A stretch of 46,009 nucleotides of DNA from an uncultured Oscillospiraceae bacterium (lineage in GTDB: Bacteria; Bacillota; Clostridia; Oscillospirales; Oscillospiraceae), in contig CAJTYK010000014.1 of the NCBI GenBank assembly GCA_910584285.1, positions 1-46,009 on the forward strand, written 5' to 3'. Below, in pieces: positions 16,031 through 24,695 of the stretch. Each line of letters begins with the position of its first letter. The first letter of the stretch is position 1. The notes beneath the pieces were generated by a model. That model was not told the DNA's origin. It searched no databases and was given only the letters and a program-made list of their open reading frames with translations. Both the position numbers and the translations under genes were made by a program.

Positions 16031-18412
16031 ATGAAGAAGCTTGACTTCAACAAGGGTTGGTTCTGCCGCCCCCTGACCCAGACTGGGGAACCTTATCCCG
16101 TCACCCTGCCCCACGACGCCATGCGCACCGAGCCTCGCGCCAACAGCAGCACTGGGGAGAACAACACCGGCTGGTATGCCGGAGGGGACTATGAATACAC
16201 GAAACGTTTTACCGCCCCAGAGGAATGGCGGGGACAGGCGGCGGTGCTGGAGTTCGAGGGGGTGTACCACAACGCGGAGGTGTGGCTCAACGGGGAAAAG
16301 ATCGCCTTCCGGCCCTATGGGTATACCAATTTCTATGTGGCTATCGCGCCCCACCTGCGGCTTGGGGAGGAGAACGAGCTCAAGGTCGTGGCCCGCAACG
16401 CCGACCAGCCCAACTCCCGGTGGTACTCTGGAACGGGAATTTACCGCCCGGCGTGGCTGTGGCTGGCGGGGGCGGATCACATCCCGGTAAACGGAGTTCG
16501 GGTGCGCACCCTGGACTACAAGACGGGGGAGATTCAGGTCAGCGTCCGCACCTCCCGCCCCGGCCCGGTGTCGGTGGATATTTTTGAGGCGGACGGGACG
16601 GCCCCGGTTTGCTCCGCCTCTGGATGCTCTGAGGACGGGCGGGCGGTGTTCACCCTCGCCATCCCCGACGTGAAGCTGTGGGACTGCGAAACGCCAAATC
16701 TGTACCGCTGCCGAGCCTCTTTTGGGGAGGACACCGTGGAGGAGACCTTCGGCGTGCGCGGGTTGGCCTGGGGGGAAAATGGCCTGACTATCAACGGGGA
16801 ACGGGTGATCCTCCGGGGGGCCTGCATCCACCACGACAACGGGCTGCTGGGGGCTTGTTCCTTCCCGGAGGCGGAGGAGCGACGGGTGCGGCTTTTGAAG
16901 GAAAACGGCTATAATGCGCTGCGCTCGTCCCACTACCCCTGCTCCAAAGCGCTGCTGGATGCCTGCGACCGGCTGGGTATGCTGATGATGGACGAGTACG
17001 TGGATCACTGGTACATCCACAAGACCAAATATGACTATGTGGAGCACTTTATGGAATGGTGGAAGCAGGATTTGAAGGACATGGCGGACAAGGACTTCAA
17101 CCATCCATGTGTCATCATGTACTCCACAGGCAACGAGGTGGCGGAAACCGCCCAGCCCAAGGGCATTTCCCTCACTGGGGAGATGACCCGCTGGCTCCAT
17201 GAGGTGGATGGCACCCGGCCTGTCACCTGCGGCATCAATATTTTCTTCAACTTCCTCAGCTCCATGGGCATGGGGGTGTACAGCGACGACAAGGCGGAGA
17301 AGGCCGCCACACCCAAAAAGGATCCCAAGAAGAAGCCGGTGGGCAGCGAGTTCTATAACACCCTGGCCTGCCTCATGGGGGACTGGTTCATGAAGACCGG
17401 GGCCACCCTGCCCCCCTGCGACTGGAAAACCCGGGACGCCTTTGCCAATATGGACATCGCGGGCTATAACTATGGGCTGTTCCGCTATAAGAAGGATCTG
17501 CGCAAGTACCCCAAGCGGCTGATTTTAGGCACCGAGACCTTCTGCAAGGACGCCTACGTCTTCTGGGAGATTGCCAAGCAAAACCCCCGAATCCTCGGCG
17601 ATTTCGTATGGGCTGGGATGGACTACATCGGCGAGACCGGGGAGGGCTGCGCCGAATACAGCGATTACAAATTCGACGGTGAACCCTGCCGCCGGATGAC
17701 GGGGGGCAACGGCCGGGTGGATCTGCTGGGCAAGCGCCGGGCGGAGGCGGCCTACACGTTAGTGGCCTTCGAGCGGGAGCCGGGGCCGTTCATCGCCGTT
17801 ACCCCGGTGTACCAGACGGAGAAGCTCCAGCTCACCGGCTGGCAGCTCACCAAGGCCCTGGAGAGCTGGTCGTGGCAGGGTTGCGCGGGAATGCCCGCGG
17901 CGGTGGAGGTGTACGCCCGGGCCCACACGGTGGAGCTGCTGGTGAACGGGCAGTCTGTGGGGAAACAGCGGCTGAAGAACACCTGCCGGGCGGTATTCAA
18001 AACGGCGTATCAGGACGGCGAGGTGACGGCGGTTTCCTATGGCGCAGACGGGAGGGAACTGGGCCGTTACTCCCTGTCCACCGCCGGGCCGGAGACAGAG
18101 CTGCGGATCACGCCGGAAGAAAAATCCGTGAAGCCGGGGGGACTGGCCTTTGTCTGGCTGCGCTATACCGACAAAGCAGGGGTGTGGAAGCCCATGGAGA
18201 AGCACACGCTGAAGGTGTCGGTGGAGCACGGAACCCTGGAGGGGCTGGGCAGCGCGAATGCCTACGTGGAGGGGAACTACGCTCAGGACAGCACCCCCAC
18301 TTATTATGGCGAGGCCATGGCTATTGTCCGGGCCGGCGGCAGCGGCCCGGTGCGGGTGGTGGTGGCGGATGAGGACGGGGTCTATACGGTTGATATCCCG
18401 TGCGAACTATGA
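16031..18412 (+). CDS. Glycoside hydrolase family 2 (beta-galactosidase type)
   Basis: 793 residues without a signal peptide, so intracellular. The N-terminal sugar-binding jelly roll (to ~150; WYSGTGIYRPAWLW is a GH2 hallmark) is followed by an immunoglobulin-like domain and a TIM barrel. The acid/base Glu is in STGNEVAE (Glu369) and the nucleophile Glu in LGTETFC (Glu502). C-terminal Ig-like domains (DUF4982-type region) complete the protein. It starts 12 nt after the SGNH gene with an AAGGAGAGA ribosome site, so it is co-transcribed with the transporter. The substrate could be a beta-galactoside or a related beta-glycoside or glucuronide; the family is certain, the specificity not. Confidence 0.9.
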   Translation: MKKLDFNKGWFCRPLTQTGEPYPVTLPHDAMRTEPRANSSTGENNTGWYAGGDYEYTKRFTAPEEWRGQAAVLEFEGVYHNAEVWLNGEKIAFRPYGYTNFYVAIAPHLRLGEENELKVVARNADQPNSRWYSGTGIYRPAWLWLAGADHIPVNGVRVRTLDYKTGEIQVSVRTSRPGPVSVDIFEADGTAPVCSASGCSEDGRAVFTLAIPDVKLWDCETPNLYRCRASFGEDTVEETFGVRGLAWGENGLTINGERVILRGACIHHDNGLLGACSFPEAEERRVRLLKENGYNALRSSHYPCSKALLDACDRLGMLMMDEYVDHWYIHKTKYDYVEHFMEWWKQDLKDMADKDFNHPCVIMYSTGNEVAETAQPKGISLTGEMTRWLHEVDGTRPVTCGINIFFNFLSSMGMGVYSDDKAEKAATPKKDPKKKPVGSEFYNTLACLMGDWFMKTGATLPPCDWKTRDAFANMDIAGYNYGLFRYKKDLRKYPKRLILGTETFCKDAYVFWEIAKQNPRILGDFVWAGMDYIGETGEGCAEYSDYKFDGEPCRRMTGGNGRVDLLGKRRAEAAYTLVAFEREPGPFIAVTPVYQTEKLQLTGWQLTKALESWSWQGCAGMPAAVEVYARAHTVELLVNGQSVGKQRLKNTCRAVFKTAYQDGEVTAVSYGADGRELGRYSLSTAGPETELRITPEEKSVKPGGLAFVWLRYTDKAGVWKPMEKHTLKVSVEHGTLEGLGSANAYVEGNYAQDSTPTYYGEAMAIVRAGGSGPVRVVVADEDGVYTVDIPCEL

Positions 18413-18426
18413 TAGGCTGAACAAAA

Positions 18427-18457
18427 CAGGCGGGGAGGGCGGCACCCTTTCCGCCTG
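18427..18457 (+). repeat. Intercistronic hairpin between GH2 and GH78-like genes
   Basis: 13-bp stem (18427-18439 with 18445-18457, including two G-U pairs) and a 5-nt loop, without a T-run. It is more likely an mRNA-stability or processing hairpin than a terminator. Confidence 0.55.
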
Positions 18458-18481
18458 ACAACGGAGGGGGAGAATTTGAAC

Positions 18482-20443
18482 ATGACGGAGCAGTTTTGGC
18501 TGTGGTATCCGGGGGATTTTGAGCTGTACCACCGCATGGAACAGGATTTCAGCCGGGTGGAGCGGGGGTATGGCTGGCCCGCCTTCTGGAAAAGCGACGG
18601 CTTCCGGAACCGGGTGGTATTCCGGCGGCAGTATACCCTGGAGCGGAATACCGAGTTTCGCGTATACAGTAAGGCGGTGGGCTTCGTACTGGCGGGGGAG
18701 AAAAAATACCCCTTTGGACAGACGATCCGCTGCCCCAAAGGGAGGGTGCAAATCTCCATCCACGCCGCCCGGATTGATGCCTTTCCCAGCGTGTATGTGG
18801 AGGGGGACGTGATCCGATCCGACCGGGGCTGGATGGCGGAGGACTATGCCCAGCCTCCCCTCCCCGCCGGGTACAGCCCCTATTTTATTCGGCCCGACCA
18901 AGATCCCGCCCGATGGGAATACAATGAGAAGCTATATCATCCAGTAAAAACAGAGCGTGTCGATGATGGTGTACTCTACGAGTTTGAGACGGAACTTACC
19001 GCCGTCCTCCGGGCGGAGGCTCCGCAGGAGCAACTGGCAGGTATGCGGATCTACTGCGGCGAGTCCCGGGACGAGGCGCTGGACAAGGAGCACTGCTACT
19101 ACAGCTGGGCCCCTGACCTGGAAACGGGAGAGACGCCCCGGTGCGCGGTGCGCTTCGCCTTCATCCCCGGGGAGGAGGTGGAGCTGGCCGCCATCCATCA
19201 GTTTGTGGATATCCCCGTCCGGGCGGCGTTCTACTGCGATGATCCTCTGCTCAATCAAATCTGGACGGTGGCGGCCCACACCTTCCGGCTGTGCACCGGC
19301 ATCTTCTTCCTCGACGGAATAAAGCGGGACAAGTGGATCTGGTCTGGGGACGCCTACCAAAGCCTGTTCGTCAACCAATACCTTTTGGCCGACCCCGGCG
19401 TGGAACGGCGCACGCTGCTGGCCCTCAGAGGGAACGACCCCATGACGGGGCACATCAACACCATTATGGACTACTCCCTGCTGTGGCTTCTGGGGGTGAA
19501 GGAGCACTTCGATACCTACGGCGACCGGGACTTCCTGGATCTGGTGTGGCCAAAGGCGGCATCCCTGCTGGAGTTCTGTCGGGCGCGGACGGACAGCTCC
19601 GGCTTCCTCACCGCCGAGGAAAAGGACTGGGTGTTCATTGATTGGGCAGATCTGGACAAGGACGGCCCCTTCGCCCCGGAACAAGCGCTGCTGTGCGCCT
19701 GCTGGGGGGCGGCGGCGGATCTGGCGGAGACGCTGGGGCTGGACGGGGAAGTGTACCGCACCCGCCGGGAGGCGCTGGCGGCCCGGATCGACGAATGCTA
19801 TTGGGACGGGGAACTGGGAGCCTATGTGGACTCCTTTACCTCCGGGCGGCGGCACGTGTCCCGGCAGACTAACCTGCTGGCGGTGCGCTTTGGAATCGCG
19901 GACGCAGGCAAGCGGGCGCTGATCCTGAAAAATGTCATTGACAATCCGGCGGTGCCCCCCATCACCACGCCCTACTTCCAGTTCTTTGAGCTGGATGTGC
20001 TGGCAGACAGCGGGCGGCTGGAGCAGGTGATGGAGCGGCTGCGGAGTTATTGGGGCGGTATGCTGGAGCGTGGGGCCGTAACCTTCTGGGAGGAGTTTGA
20101 CCCCGCTGTCACCGGGACGGCCCAGTACGATATGTACGGCGACCGGTTCGGCAAGAGCTTATGCCACGCTTGGGCCGCCAGCCCTATCTATCTGTTGGGG
20201 CGGTACTTCACGGGCCTGCGGCGAGAAGGGACTGGCTTTGTGATAGAGCCCCGGCTGGAGTATTTCAAGACCCTCGACTGCACTTTTCCGGTGGACGGCA
20301 AGGGCGGTATCGTGCGGCTGGCCTGGGACAGTGAACGGATCACTGCACAGACCAACCGGGCGGGCGGCTCACTTCTGTCCGGGGGAACCCGGTATGAACT
20401 GATGCCGAACACCCCCTTTGCCACCACCTGGGCGGATGGCTGA
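18482..20443 (+). CDS. GH78-like alpha-L-rhamnosidase-related enzyme (second copy)
   Basis: 653 residues, cytoplasmic. N-terminal beta-rich domains precede the (alpha/alpha)6 region carrying DGIKRDKWIWSGD near residue 278, and the C-terminal SLCHAWAASPIYLLGRY motif with the preceding FWEEFDP, as in GH78. The usual catalytic Glu of the DER motif is replaced (RDK), as in the other GH78-like protein of this window. The two differ in N-terminal architecture, so they are not recent duplicates. ATG 18482 is favoured over the TTG two codons upstream because GGAGGGGGAG then lies at a normal distance. It is the last intact gene of the operon. Confidence 0.72.
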   Translation: MTEQFWLWYPGDFELYHRMEQDFSRVERGYGWPAFWKSDGFRNRVVFRRQYTLERNTEFRVYSKAVGFVLAGEKKYPFGQTIRCPKGRVQISIHAARIDAFPSVYVEGDVIRSDRGWMAEDYAQPPLPAGYSPYFIRPDQDPARWEYNEKLYHPVKTERVDDGVLYEFETELTAVLRAEAPQEQLAGMRIYCGESRDEALDKEHCYYSWAPDLETGETPRCAVRFAFIPGEEVELAAIHQFVDIPVRAAFYCDDPLLNQIWTVAAHTFRLCTGIFFLDGIKRDKWIWSGDAYQSLFVNQYLLADPGVERRTLLALRGNDPMTGHINTIMDYSLLWLLGVKEHFDTYGDRDFLDLVWPKAASLLEFCRARTDSSGFLTAEEKDWVFIDWADLDKDGPFAPEQALLCACWGAAADLAETLGLDGEVYRTRREALAARIDECYWDGELGAYVDSFTSGRRHVSRQTNLLAVRFGIADAGKRALILKNVIDNPAVPPITTPYFQFFELDVLADSGRLEQVMERLRSYWGGMLERGAVTFWEEFDPAVTGTAQYDMYGDRFGKSLCHAWAASPIYLLGRYFTGLRREGTGFVIEPRLEYFKTLDCTFPVDGKGGIVRLAWDSERITAQTNRAGGSLLSGGTRYELMPNTPFATTWADG

Positions 20444-20515
20444 CAGGGCCAGACTGGAGCGCGGGACAGATGGGGCGCTAAACGTCCAATCCAGAATACT
20501 GCCAAACAGCTCCAG

Positions 20516-20680
20516 TTGCCGGGCACGCCTATCTCCCAACTTTGTCGGCTTTTTGTGCTCAACCTCATTCCCATCCTGTTTGCCCTGCTTCTGTGCTTCA
20601 ACAGGTGGGACGACTTCAACCCAATGGAATTCGTGGGGCTGGACAACTTCAAGTATATCTTCACCCACAAACCGATGCGC
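20516..20680 (+). pseudogene. Remnant of a sugar ABC-transporter permease N-terminus
   Basis: The frame reads LFVLNLIPILFALLLCFNR and then EFVGLDNFKYIFT, the first-helix and VGLDN(F/Y) signature of MalF/UgpA-type sugar permeases. Homology stops after about 45 codons and the frame continues as unrelated Pro/Arg-rich sequence. No full permease, binding protein or ATPase follows. It looks like a deletion scar of a former importer. Confidence 0.5.
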
Positions 20681-20812
20681 CCCGGTTCGGCTCCACCGCC
20701 CAGGGGTACAGCGACAGCTCCTGCTGAGCACGGGGACAGGCGGACAATCCTCTACCTCGCCCTTTTTGCCTATTTGTGCGGTGCTGCCTTAGAAAGCATA
20801 AACAGATAGCAG

Positions 20813-20855
20813 GCGCTTGCCTATGGCCTTTCGGCCACGGGCAGGCGCTTTTTAT
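20813..20855 (+). terminator. Terminator closing the GPH-GH2-GH78 operon
   Basis: 16-bp stem with three G-U pairs (GCGCTTGCC...GGCC / GGCC...GGGCAGGCGC) and a short loop followed by TTTTTAT. Confidence 0.85.
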
Positions 20856-21126
20856 ATTCTCTGGAAATTTTACAGAGGATCAAGAAACGGTATTAGCTGC
20901 GCCCCGTTTGCATTTCAGGGCGCAAAATATGCAGTTCATGCCGCCGCCGTAACGTCGTTCCCAATCTGCGGTATGATGAAAAGGGGCTTTGGGCATTTGT
21001 TCTCCAAGCAGCTTGACTCGTCTCTATCGGTACGATTTATCATGACGGTGTATCAAAATCAAAAGCGGTTTGTAAAGAGAGATCGGTAAGCTTTGTGCCG
21101 GAGCATCAATGTGAGGGGGGAGTGCC
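20856..21126 (+). other. Intergenic region upstream of the orphan LytTR regulator
   Basis: About 270 nt without a convincing gene; the frame crossing it starts inside the preceding terminator. A weak TTGACT at 21010 with a poorly spaced TATCAT is the only promoter-like element noticed. AGGGGGGA-type sequence lies just before the regulator ATG. Confidence 0.4.
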
Positions 21127-21861
21127 ATGATAAAAGCGGCGTTTTGTGACGACGATATCAATGCGTTGAGCGAAATGCAGGTGTTCTTTGACCAGTACCG
21201 CAGGGAGCGGAACCGGGAGATCCTCTATACGGCTTTTCACAGCCCGATAGAGCTGATGGCCGAAATTGAGCGGGGCACCCGGTTTGATGTTCTGTTTCTG
21301 GATATCCTGATGCCTGGAGAGAATGGGCTTGAAACCGCGGCGGAGATTCGCGCGTATGACCGAAATGTAAAGATCATTTTTTTAACCTCCTCCCCCGAGT
21401 TCGCCGTACAGTCCTACACGGTGGAGGCATATTTCTATCAGCTCAAGCCGCTGCGGTGGGAAAGCTTTTCCCGCGTGATGGACTCCGCGCTGGAAAAGTG
21501 TGAGCAGGAGCAGGAAACCGGCCTGATCCTGCGCTGCAAAAGCGGGATCACCCGTCTTGACCTGAGACACCTGGAATTCTGCGAGGTGATTCACCGAACG
21601 CTGCTGTTCCATCTGTCCTCTGGGAAGGTGTTGGAGAGCACCGGCAGCCTGGACGAGCTGAGCCGCCGTCTGGCGCCCTTGGGCTGTTTCCTGCGGCCCC
21701 ACCGCTCCTATCTGATCCATCTGGGCTATGTGCGGAGCATTTCCTACCGAACCGTCACCATGACCAGCCTGACGGAAATTCCCATCCCCAGAGGGAAATA
21801 TAATGAGATCAAAGACGCGTTTTTCGCGTATGCGTTCCGGGACGGACAGATGAGCTTATAA
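21127..21861 (+). CDS. Orphan LytTR-family response regulator
   Basis: 244 residues. The receiver begins MIKAAFCDDD; the phospho-acceptor Asp is in LFLDILMPGENG and the switch Lys in YQLKPLRW. The C-terminal LytTR DNA-binding domain (LILRCKSGITRLDL ... CFLRPHRSYLIHLGYV) is intact. Unlike the first LytTR regulator in this window no kinase gene is adjacent, so the partner is elsewhere or it works without one. Direct repeats 21 bp apart in the region between it and the next gene suggest a local target. The ribosome site is GAGGGGGGA before the ATG. Confidence 0.88.
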   Translation: MIKAAFCDDDINALSEMQVFFDQYRRERNREILYTAFHSPIELMAEIERGTRFDVLFLDILMPGENGLETAAEIRAYDRNVKIIFLTSSPEFAVQSYTVEAYFYQLKPLRWESFSRVMDSALEKCEQEQETGLILRCKSGITRLDLRHLEFCEVIHRTLLFHLSSGKVLESTGSLDELSRRLAPLGCFLRPHRSYLIHLGYVRSISYRTVTMTSLTEIPIPRGKYNEIKDAFFAYAFRDGQMSL

Positions 21862-21921
21862 TGGGCGTGCCGACCCACAGTTCAGTGCGGAACGACGGGG
21901 GGCAGGTTCTAAGGCGACTGT

Positions 21922-21988
21922 CGATTGGGGACAATTCCGGTGCGATTGATGCGCCGCCCTCTCTTTTAGCGCGGGCGGCGTTTATCAT
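21922..21988 (+). promoter_or_regulatory. Possible LytTR-controlled promoter of the lipoprotein gene
   Basis: CGATTG occurs at 21922 and again at 21943, exactly 21 bp apart. A -10-like TATCAT (21983-21988) sits about 31-34 nt after the second repeat, matching the geometry of the GH3 and GH43 promoters. A weak hairpin (21952-21980) lies in between and may instead terminate the regulator's transcript. The repeats are only 6 bp long, so this is tentative. Confidence 0.3.
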
Positions 21989-22039
21989 GGTGGTGTGGAT
22001 AGACAGTCCGCAACCATAAATCAGGAGGATTGATTGAAC

Positions 22040-22366
22040 ATGAAAAAGTTAATTTCCCTTTTGCTGGCGCTGATGATGTGTATCTCTTTGGCCGCCTGCG
22101 GCGGCCCGGACAAGCAGCCCGCCATTGATGCCTACAACAAGGCTGCCGCGGCGTTCAACGACGTAGCTGATATCCTCAATGCGGATCCCGAGACCTATGC
22201 CGACTACATCTCCGAGATGAACCGTCTGTCTGGGAATCTGAACCAGGTGGGCGAGGCCCTTCAGAACGATGACGACATCAAGCAGGAGACCCTGGATCAG
22301 TGGATCAAGGTGTGTACCGAGGTTGAGCAGTGGGCAACCGCTGCCAAGGCTGAGCTGGAGGGCTGA
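22040..22366 (+). CDS. Small secreted lipoprotein
   Basis: 108 residues: MKKLISLLLALMMCISLAAC is a lipoprotein signal with lipobox LAAC, so the mature protein is lipid-anchored outside the membrane at Cys. The ~85-residue mature part is acidic and helical (QPAIDAYNKAAAAFNDVADIL ... WATAAKAELEG). No known enzyme motif. An AGGAGG lies 11 nt before the ATG; a TTG two codons upstream is the alternative start. It lies between the orphan LytTR regulator and the LemA operon, separated from the latter by a terminator. Function unknown. Confidence 0.75.
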   Translation: MKKLISLLLALMMCISLAACGGPDKQPAIDAYNKAAAAFNDVADILNADPETYADYISEMNRLSGNLNQVGEALQNDDDIKQETLDQWIKVCTEVEQWATAAKAELEG

Positions 22367-22388
22367 TACAAGTTCATTCGCACGGCTG

Positions 22389-22423
22389 CGGCGGATGCGG
22401 GCAAATCCGCATCCGCCGTTTTT
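22389..22423 (+). terminator. Terminator after the lipoprotein gene
   Basis: Perfect 12-bp stem (22389-22400 / 22407-22418) and a 6-nt loop followed by TTTTT. LemA starts only 29 nt later, so the LemA operon may depend partly on read-through. Confidence 0.92.
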
Positions 22424-22451
22424 ACTTTCTCACAGGAAGAAAGGAGCATGA

Positions 22452-23015
22452 ATGATGGAACTTATGATTGCCGCCGCTGTGATTGCCGCAATCATCGTAA
22501 TTCTGGTGCTGTGGGCCGTCTCCTGCCAGCGCAGGCTGGCGGTAATGGACGAGAATATCAATAACGCCATGGCCCAGATCGGCGTGCAACTCTCCTCCCG
22601 CTTCGACGCGCTCACCGCCCTGCTGGATCTGACAAAGGGCTACGCCGCCCACGAGTCCCAGACGCTGATCGAGACCGTCAAATCCCGGCGGAGCGTCATC
22701 ACCGCCACCTCCACCCCGGACGACGTGCTCAAGCAGGAGGGGGTCATCTCTGAGGCCCTGGGCCGCATTTCCATGGTGGCGGAGCGGTATCCCGAGCTGA
22801 AGGCCAACGAGAACTACGCCAAGTGTATGAACGCCGTGGACAGCTACGAAAAGATGGTGCGAACCAGCCGCCTAATCTACAACGATTCCGTCACCAAGCT
22901 GAACCGGGCCATCCGTATGCTCCCCACCTGCCTGATTGCGGGAATGCTGGGCTTCCGGCAGCGGGACTACCTGGAGGCGATGGACGATAAGGCGGACATG
23001 CCCAGTATGAAGTAA
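22452..23015 (+). CDS. LemA family protein
   Basis: 187 residues: one N-terminal membrane helix (IAAAVIAAIIVILVLWAV), then a four-helix bundle with the LemA signatures (NINNAMAQIGVQLSSRFDALTALLDLTKGYA; ERYPELKANENYAK; RLIYNDSVTKLNRAIRMLP). LemA proteins are membrane-anchored with the bundle outside the membrane; their biochemical role is not settled. It is co-directional with a DUF2207 protein 4 nt downstream, a frequent pairing in Bacillota. The ribosome site AAGGAG lies 5 nt before the first of two ATGs. Confidence 0.92.
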   Translation: MMELMIAAAVIAAIIVILVLWAVSCQRRLAVMDENINNAMAQIGVQLSSRFDALTALLDLTKGYAAHESQTLIETVKSRRSVITATSTPDDVLKQEGVISEALGRISMVAERYPELKANENYAKCMNAVDSYEKMVRTSRLIYNDSVTKLNRAIRMLPTCLIAGMLGFRQRDYLEAMDDKADMPSMK

Positions 23016-23019
23016 GCTC

Positions 23020-24660
23020 ATGAGAAAAAAACTCACAGCTGTTTTCCTCGCGTGCTTCTGCGCTCTGCTGTGCACCCCGGCGGCGCTGGCCTCCAACCGA
23101 GTGCCGGAGCTGGAGATCACAGTGGCGCTGCGTTCCGACGGCTCCGCCGCCGTCACCCAGGTCTGGACAGCGGAAACCGACGAGGGAACCGAATTCTATC
23201 TCGCCTGCAAGGACAGCGGCTATCTGTCCATCACAGATTTTTCCGTCTCTGATCCGGACGGAGCTTACGCCTTTGTGGAGGACTGGGACGTGAACGCCTC
23301 CTTCGAGGAAAAAGCGCGTAAATGCGGTATCGTGGAGACAGCCGACGGCGTAGAGCTGTGCTGGGGGATCGGCGCATACGGCCCCCGCCGGTACACGGTC
23401 TCCTATACCCTCCACGGCCTGGCAGGCGCCTACTCCGACGCCGACGGCTTCAACCACCGCTTTGTGGACGAGATGACCACCTTTCCCACCAGCGTGTCAC
23501 TGACTGTTTCCAGCGAGGACGGCACGCCTCTGACCGAAGCAAACTGCGGGATCTGGGCCTTCGGCTATGACGGATCCATCTGGTTTGAGGACGGCGTGAT
23601 CCGGGCCAAAAGCGACAGCCCGCTGGAAAGCGGCCAGCATATGACGGTGATGGTGTCGCTGGACAAGGGGATCCTCACCCCCCTGCGCCAGGTGGACGGC
23701 AGCTTTGAGGCGGTGAAGGAGCAGGCCCTTGAGGGCAGCGACTACGAGGAAGATGCCGGCCCCGCCGAAATTCTCCTGGTAGTGGGCATTCTGGCCGCTA
23801 TTGCCGGGGTCATCGCCCTGGGCGCCACAGCCGCCGCCCGGATGCAGAAGGCCAAGCTGAACCGGCGGACAAACCAGGTGGACTACTTCCGGGACGCGCC
23901 CAACAACGGCAACCTGAACGTGACCCACCGGCTGGGAACCGCCTGCCAGCTGTGCCGGGAGGATTCCCTGCTGGGGGCCTATCTGCTGCGGCTGATCGGC
24001 GACGGCGCTTTGGAGCCGGAGGAGACCGGGGCGAATTTTCCCCAGGTGGATCTACGGCTGAGCCGCCCGCCCAGAAGCGGCAATCCCTATGACGACGCCT
24101 TCTACACCATTTTGGAGGCAGCGGCGGGGGCCGACGGAGTGCTACAGGCCAAGGAGCTGGAGCGGCTCTGCGAGGAAAACGCCAAGCCGCTGGCCGGCTT
24201 CGCGGACTCCTGCCGGATGGACGCCGACCGGACGCTGATCCGCGCCGGCTGCTATCGGGGCGCGGTCTGTGAAAGCGTGAAAAGCCTGACAGAGCAGGGG
24301 CAACGGCAGTTGGACGAAATCCTGGGGCTGAAGCGGTTCCTGCTGGACTTCTCCCTGATCCATGAGCGGGGTGTGCGGGAGACGGTTATCTGGCAGGACT
24401 ATCTGATCTACGCCCATCTGCTGGGCATCGCGGATCAAGTGGCGCCCCAGATCCGCAAGCTCTATCCGGAGGCCCTGCCTCAGGTGGAACGTTTTGAACG
24501 GTGCATCGGTTACGCCGGGTATTACAACGGCTTTCTGTACAGCGCCTGCGCCCGGGAGCAGCAGAGGCAGCAGGCGGCCCGCAGCGCCGGAAGCGGCGGC
24601 AGCGCCTCCTTCGGCGGGGGCGGCGGCTTCTCCGGCGGCGGAAGCGGGGGAACCCGGTAA
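23020..24660 (+). CDS. DUF2207-type membrane protein with Gly-rich tail
   Basis: 546 residues: signal peptide (KKLTAVFLACFCALLCTPAALA), an extracellular beta-rich DUF2207 domain (~25-240, with repeated VTQVW / YTVSYTL strands), a membrane helix near 248-270 (ILLVVGILAAIAGVIALGATAAA), a cytoplasmic region and a C-terminal tail of Gly/Ser repeats (FGGGGGFSGGGSGG), which is the usual ending of this family. It overlaps no gene but lies 4 nt after LemA, with which these proteins are commonly linked. Function is not established. A fusion or frameshift is not evident. Confidence 0.78.
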   Translation: MRKKLTAVFLACFCALLCTPAALASNRVPELEITVALRSDGSAAVTQVWTAETDEGTEFYLACKDSGYLSITDFSVSDPDGAYAFVEDWDVNASFEEKARKCGIVETADGVELCWGIGAYGPRRYTVSYTLHGLAGAYSDADGFNHRFVDEMTTFPTSVSLTVSSEDGTPLTEANCGIWAFGYDGSIWFEDGVIRAKSDSPLESGQHMTVMVSLDKGILTPLRQVDGSFEAVKEQALEGSDYEEDAGPAEILLVVGILAAIAGVIALGATAAARMQKAKLNRRTNQVDYFRDAPNNGNLNVTHRLGTACQLCREDSLLGAYLLRLIGDGALEPEETGANFPQVDLRLSRPPRSGNPYDDAFYTILEAAAGADGVLQAKELERLCEENAKPLAGFADSCRMDADRTLIRAGCYRGAVCESVKSLTEQGQRQLDEILGLKRFLLDFSLIHERGVRETVIWQDYLIYAHLLGIADQVAPQIRKLYPEALPQVERFERCIGYAGYYNGFLYSACAREQQRQQAARSAGSGGSASFGGGGGFSGGGSGGTR

Positions 24661-24695
24661 CCGATTTGCGGCATTACATCAAGAGGAGGTACATT

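Noticed and set aside
20817..21089. 90-codon plus-strand frame
   Set aside because: It begins inside a strong terminator hairpin and has no ribosome site or motif.
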